Shown: in pieces, positions 63,057 to 64,000 of the stretch
Layout: every line of letters starts with the position of its first letter
Numbering within the stretch: position 1 is the first letter of the stretch
Assembly: GCF_034274695.1 (NCBI RefSeq)
Contig: NZ_CP128362.1
Location: 6,512,501 to 6,576,500 of the forward strand
Direction of reading: 5' to 3'
DNA from: Chitinophaga sp. LS1
GTDB lineage: Bacteria; Bacteroidota; Bacteroidia; Chitinophagales; Chitinophagaceae
DNA: 64,000 nucleotides
Program-made: the position numbers and the translations under genes
The notes under the pieces: model-generated
Seen by the model: the letters and a program-made list of their open reading frames with translations, nothing else
Databases searched by the model: none
Told to the model about the DNA's origin: nothing

Positions 63057-64000
63057 TTAGGATGCCAACAATAATAACTTCAACTTCAAAGCCATAGCCT
63101 CATTTTCAAATCTCCGTCGCCTCGCCATGTCTACAACTTTAATACTTCTATTTTCCACCAATATTTCCGGTGGCGGTAGCTCAATAGGTCTCTTTGAACT
63201 AATTCTTTCCGATTGATTTTCAATTTGACGATACTGAGCACTATCAACCGTGACTGATAAACCGTGATTATCTTGCAACACCTTTACGAACGCGGAAATT
63301 TTATCTTCAGCCACTTCGGCAACCATCTTATTTGATGTTTTTTGAAAATTGTTTCCAATGGTTAGGGGAAGTAAATCCTTATCCAGGTATATCGCACCTC
63401 CGGACACAAGGCTACCTCCAACCACAATTTTAAATTGCTGCTCTTGTTTAAAAAAAGACAATCCATTATTCGTAACGATATGACTATTTCTTACCAGGGA
63501 TCTAATTAATGGAAGTGCCTTAATAATAGGAACCGTAACTTTATCCTTTGTTTGCTCAGAAGCATTCCAATATTCAGGCATCAAAATCCCCTTTCTTATT
63601 TCACCATTCATAGTTGTATAGGATACTAATTTCCCTTTGAATTCCGAAAATGCCTGTAGAAGGTTACCTGTGACAATATTCCGCTGTCTGCGATCAACAT
63701 TTGTCTGTTGAATAAAGTTTGCCCAATCTGTCAGAATATCTTGCCTATCTTTTTGACGTAAGTCATTACTAACCCCTATTATCGCATTAATATCCTTGGA
63801 AAAAGAAAGGGGAATAGCTACATACTTATTACTACTGGCTATAGCAAAACGTAGCTTAATTTGAGAGGGCAGATAAGGGTTTTTCTTTCTTAGATCCAAC
63901 AAGTACCCGATAAATACTGCAGGTACAACTTCACTCCCATTTGAATAGGTTTCAATAGGATAATTCAGCAACCTACCTGGATAGAAAAAATTGAATATTC
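63057..64000 (-). CDS. Element protein upstream of the P-loop ATPase (5' partial)
   Basis: The frame is open to the window edge. A TTG at 63,971 is not needed as a start because FNFFYPGRLLNYPIET reads through it. At least 314 residues, mixed alpha/beta, unrecognised (AVFIGYLLDLRKKNPYLPSQ; KLVSYTTMNGEIRKGILMPE). It ends 9 bp before the ATPase gene, so the two form an operon. Confidence 0.6.
   Translation of the reverse strand, partial: IFNFFYPGRLLNYPIETYSNGSEVVPAVFIGYLLDLRKKNPYLPSQIKLRFAIASSNKYVAIPLSFSKDINAIIGVSNDLRQKDRQDILTDWANFIQQTNVDRRQRNIVTGNLLQAFSEFKGKLVSYTTMNGEIRKGILMPEYWNASEQTKDKVTVPIIKALPLIRSLVRNSHIVTNNGLSFFKQEQQFKIVVGGSLVSGGAIYLDKDLLPLTIGNNFQKTSNKMVAEVAEDKISAFVKVLQDNHGLSVTVDSAQYRQIENQSERISSKRPIELPPPEILVENRSIKVVDMARRRRFENEAMALKLKLLLLAS

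Larger units (their letters stand above)
56467..64000. mobile_element. Second tRNA-Leu island, continuing past the window
   Basis: From the tRNA-Leu(CAG) 3' end onward: arm repeats, an integrase homologous to the one in the first island, a convergent HTH gene, HEPN-like protein, RadC, an RteC-like domain protein and a P-loop ATPase with partner. The far attachment copy is not in the window, so the extent is unknown. Confidence 0.65.

Overview
The window looks like a Bacteroidota chromosome, probably Chitinophagaceae (Chitinophaga-like). The evidence is RND and TolC efflux parts, LytS/LytTR regulation, Crp-type regulators of the Bacteroidota kind, a core-less RHS tail, an effector-like protein with an NRPEAI..RQLQ head, promoters of the TTTG-N18..20-TAnnTTTG type, and the IS families present. 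Taxonomy is inferred; there is no rRNA or core marker gene here.

Layout. (1) 1-5175 is ordinary chromosome: the 3' part of an RND pump gene fused in frame to a TolC-like gene, a LytS/LytTR two-component pair and an outer-membrane barrel gene. (2) About 5.3-26.3 kb is a graveyard of accreted DNA. It carries a glycosyltransferase, a Crp regulator with a decayed oxidoreductase, two barrel proteins, a fossil integrase, an RHS tail cut by an IS5-like element, nested IS66 and IS21 elements that split one gene, unrecognised membrane proteins, a HEPN-like protein and an IS1182 element. It is punctuated by repeated 'terminator hairpin + tRNA 3'-end-like' scars near 5.36, 7.46, 10.79, 14.66, 22.48 and 26.27 kb, all in one orientation. 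(3) 26,269-49,681 is an intact-looking 23.4 kb genomic island in the 3' end of tRNA-Leu(CAA): a 17-bp copy of the tRNA end lies at the far side and the integrase next to the tRNA. Its cargo is an eight-gene, end-to-end overlapping, minus-strand operon: AbiEi, AbiEii, a 941-aa protein, a 2037-aa DruE-like helicase, an Fe-S PD-(D/E)XK nuclease, a cytosine-5 methyltransferase, Vsr and a second candidate nuclease. This looks like a Druantia type II-like defence system headed by an AbiE toxin-antitoxin module. The right half of the island holds a histidine kinase, a nucleotidyltransferase-HEPN protein and small element-specific genes. (4) 49.7-56.3 kb is chromosome again: Old Yellow Enzyme, a Crp regulator, a nitroreductase, an effector-like protein, and a sterol-desaturase-family hydroxylase overlapping an NHL-repeat protein. 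(5) From tRNA-Leu(CAG) at 56.4 kb a second island begins and runs off the window: a close homologue of the first integrase, the same convergent small HTH gene, a HEPN-like protein, RadC, and a P-loop ATPase with its partner.

How the parts fit. The two islands share a module made of tRNA-Leu, an array of 11-12-bp-spaced direct repeats, an integrase, a convergent hairpin and a small HTH gene (probable excisionase). A dead copy of the same module remains at 10.4-10.8 kb, so one family of tRNA-Leu-targeting islands has probably built much of this region. All function calls are read from protein sequence by eye; no database search was run.
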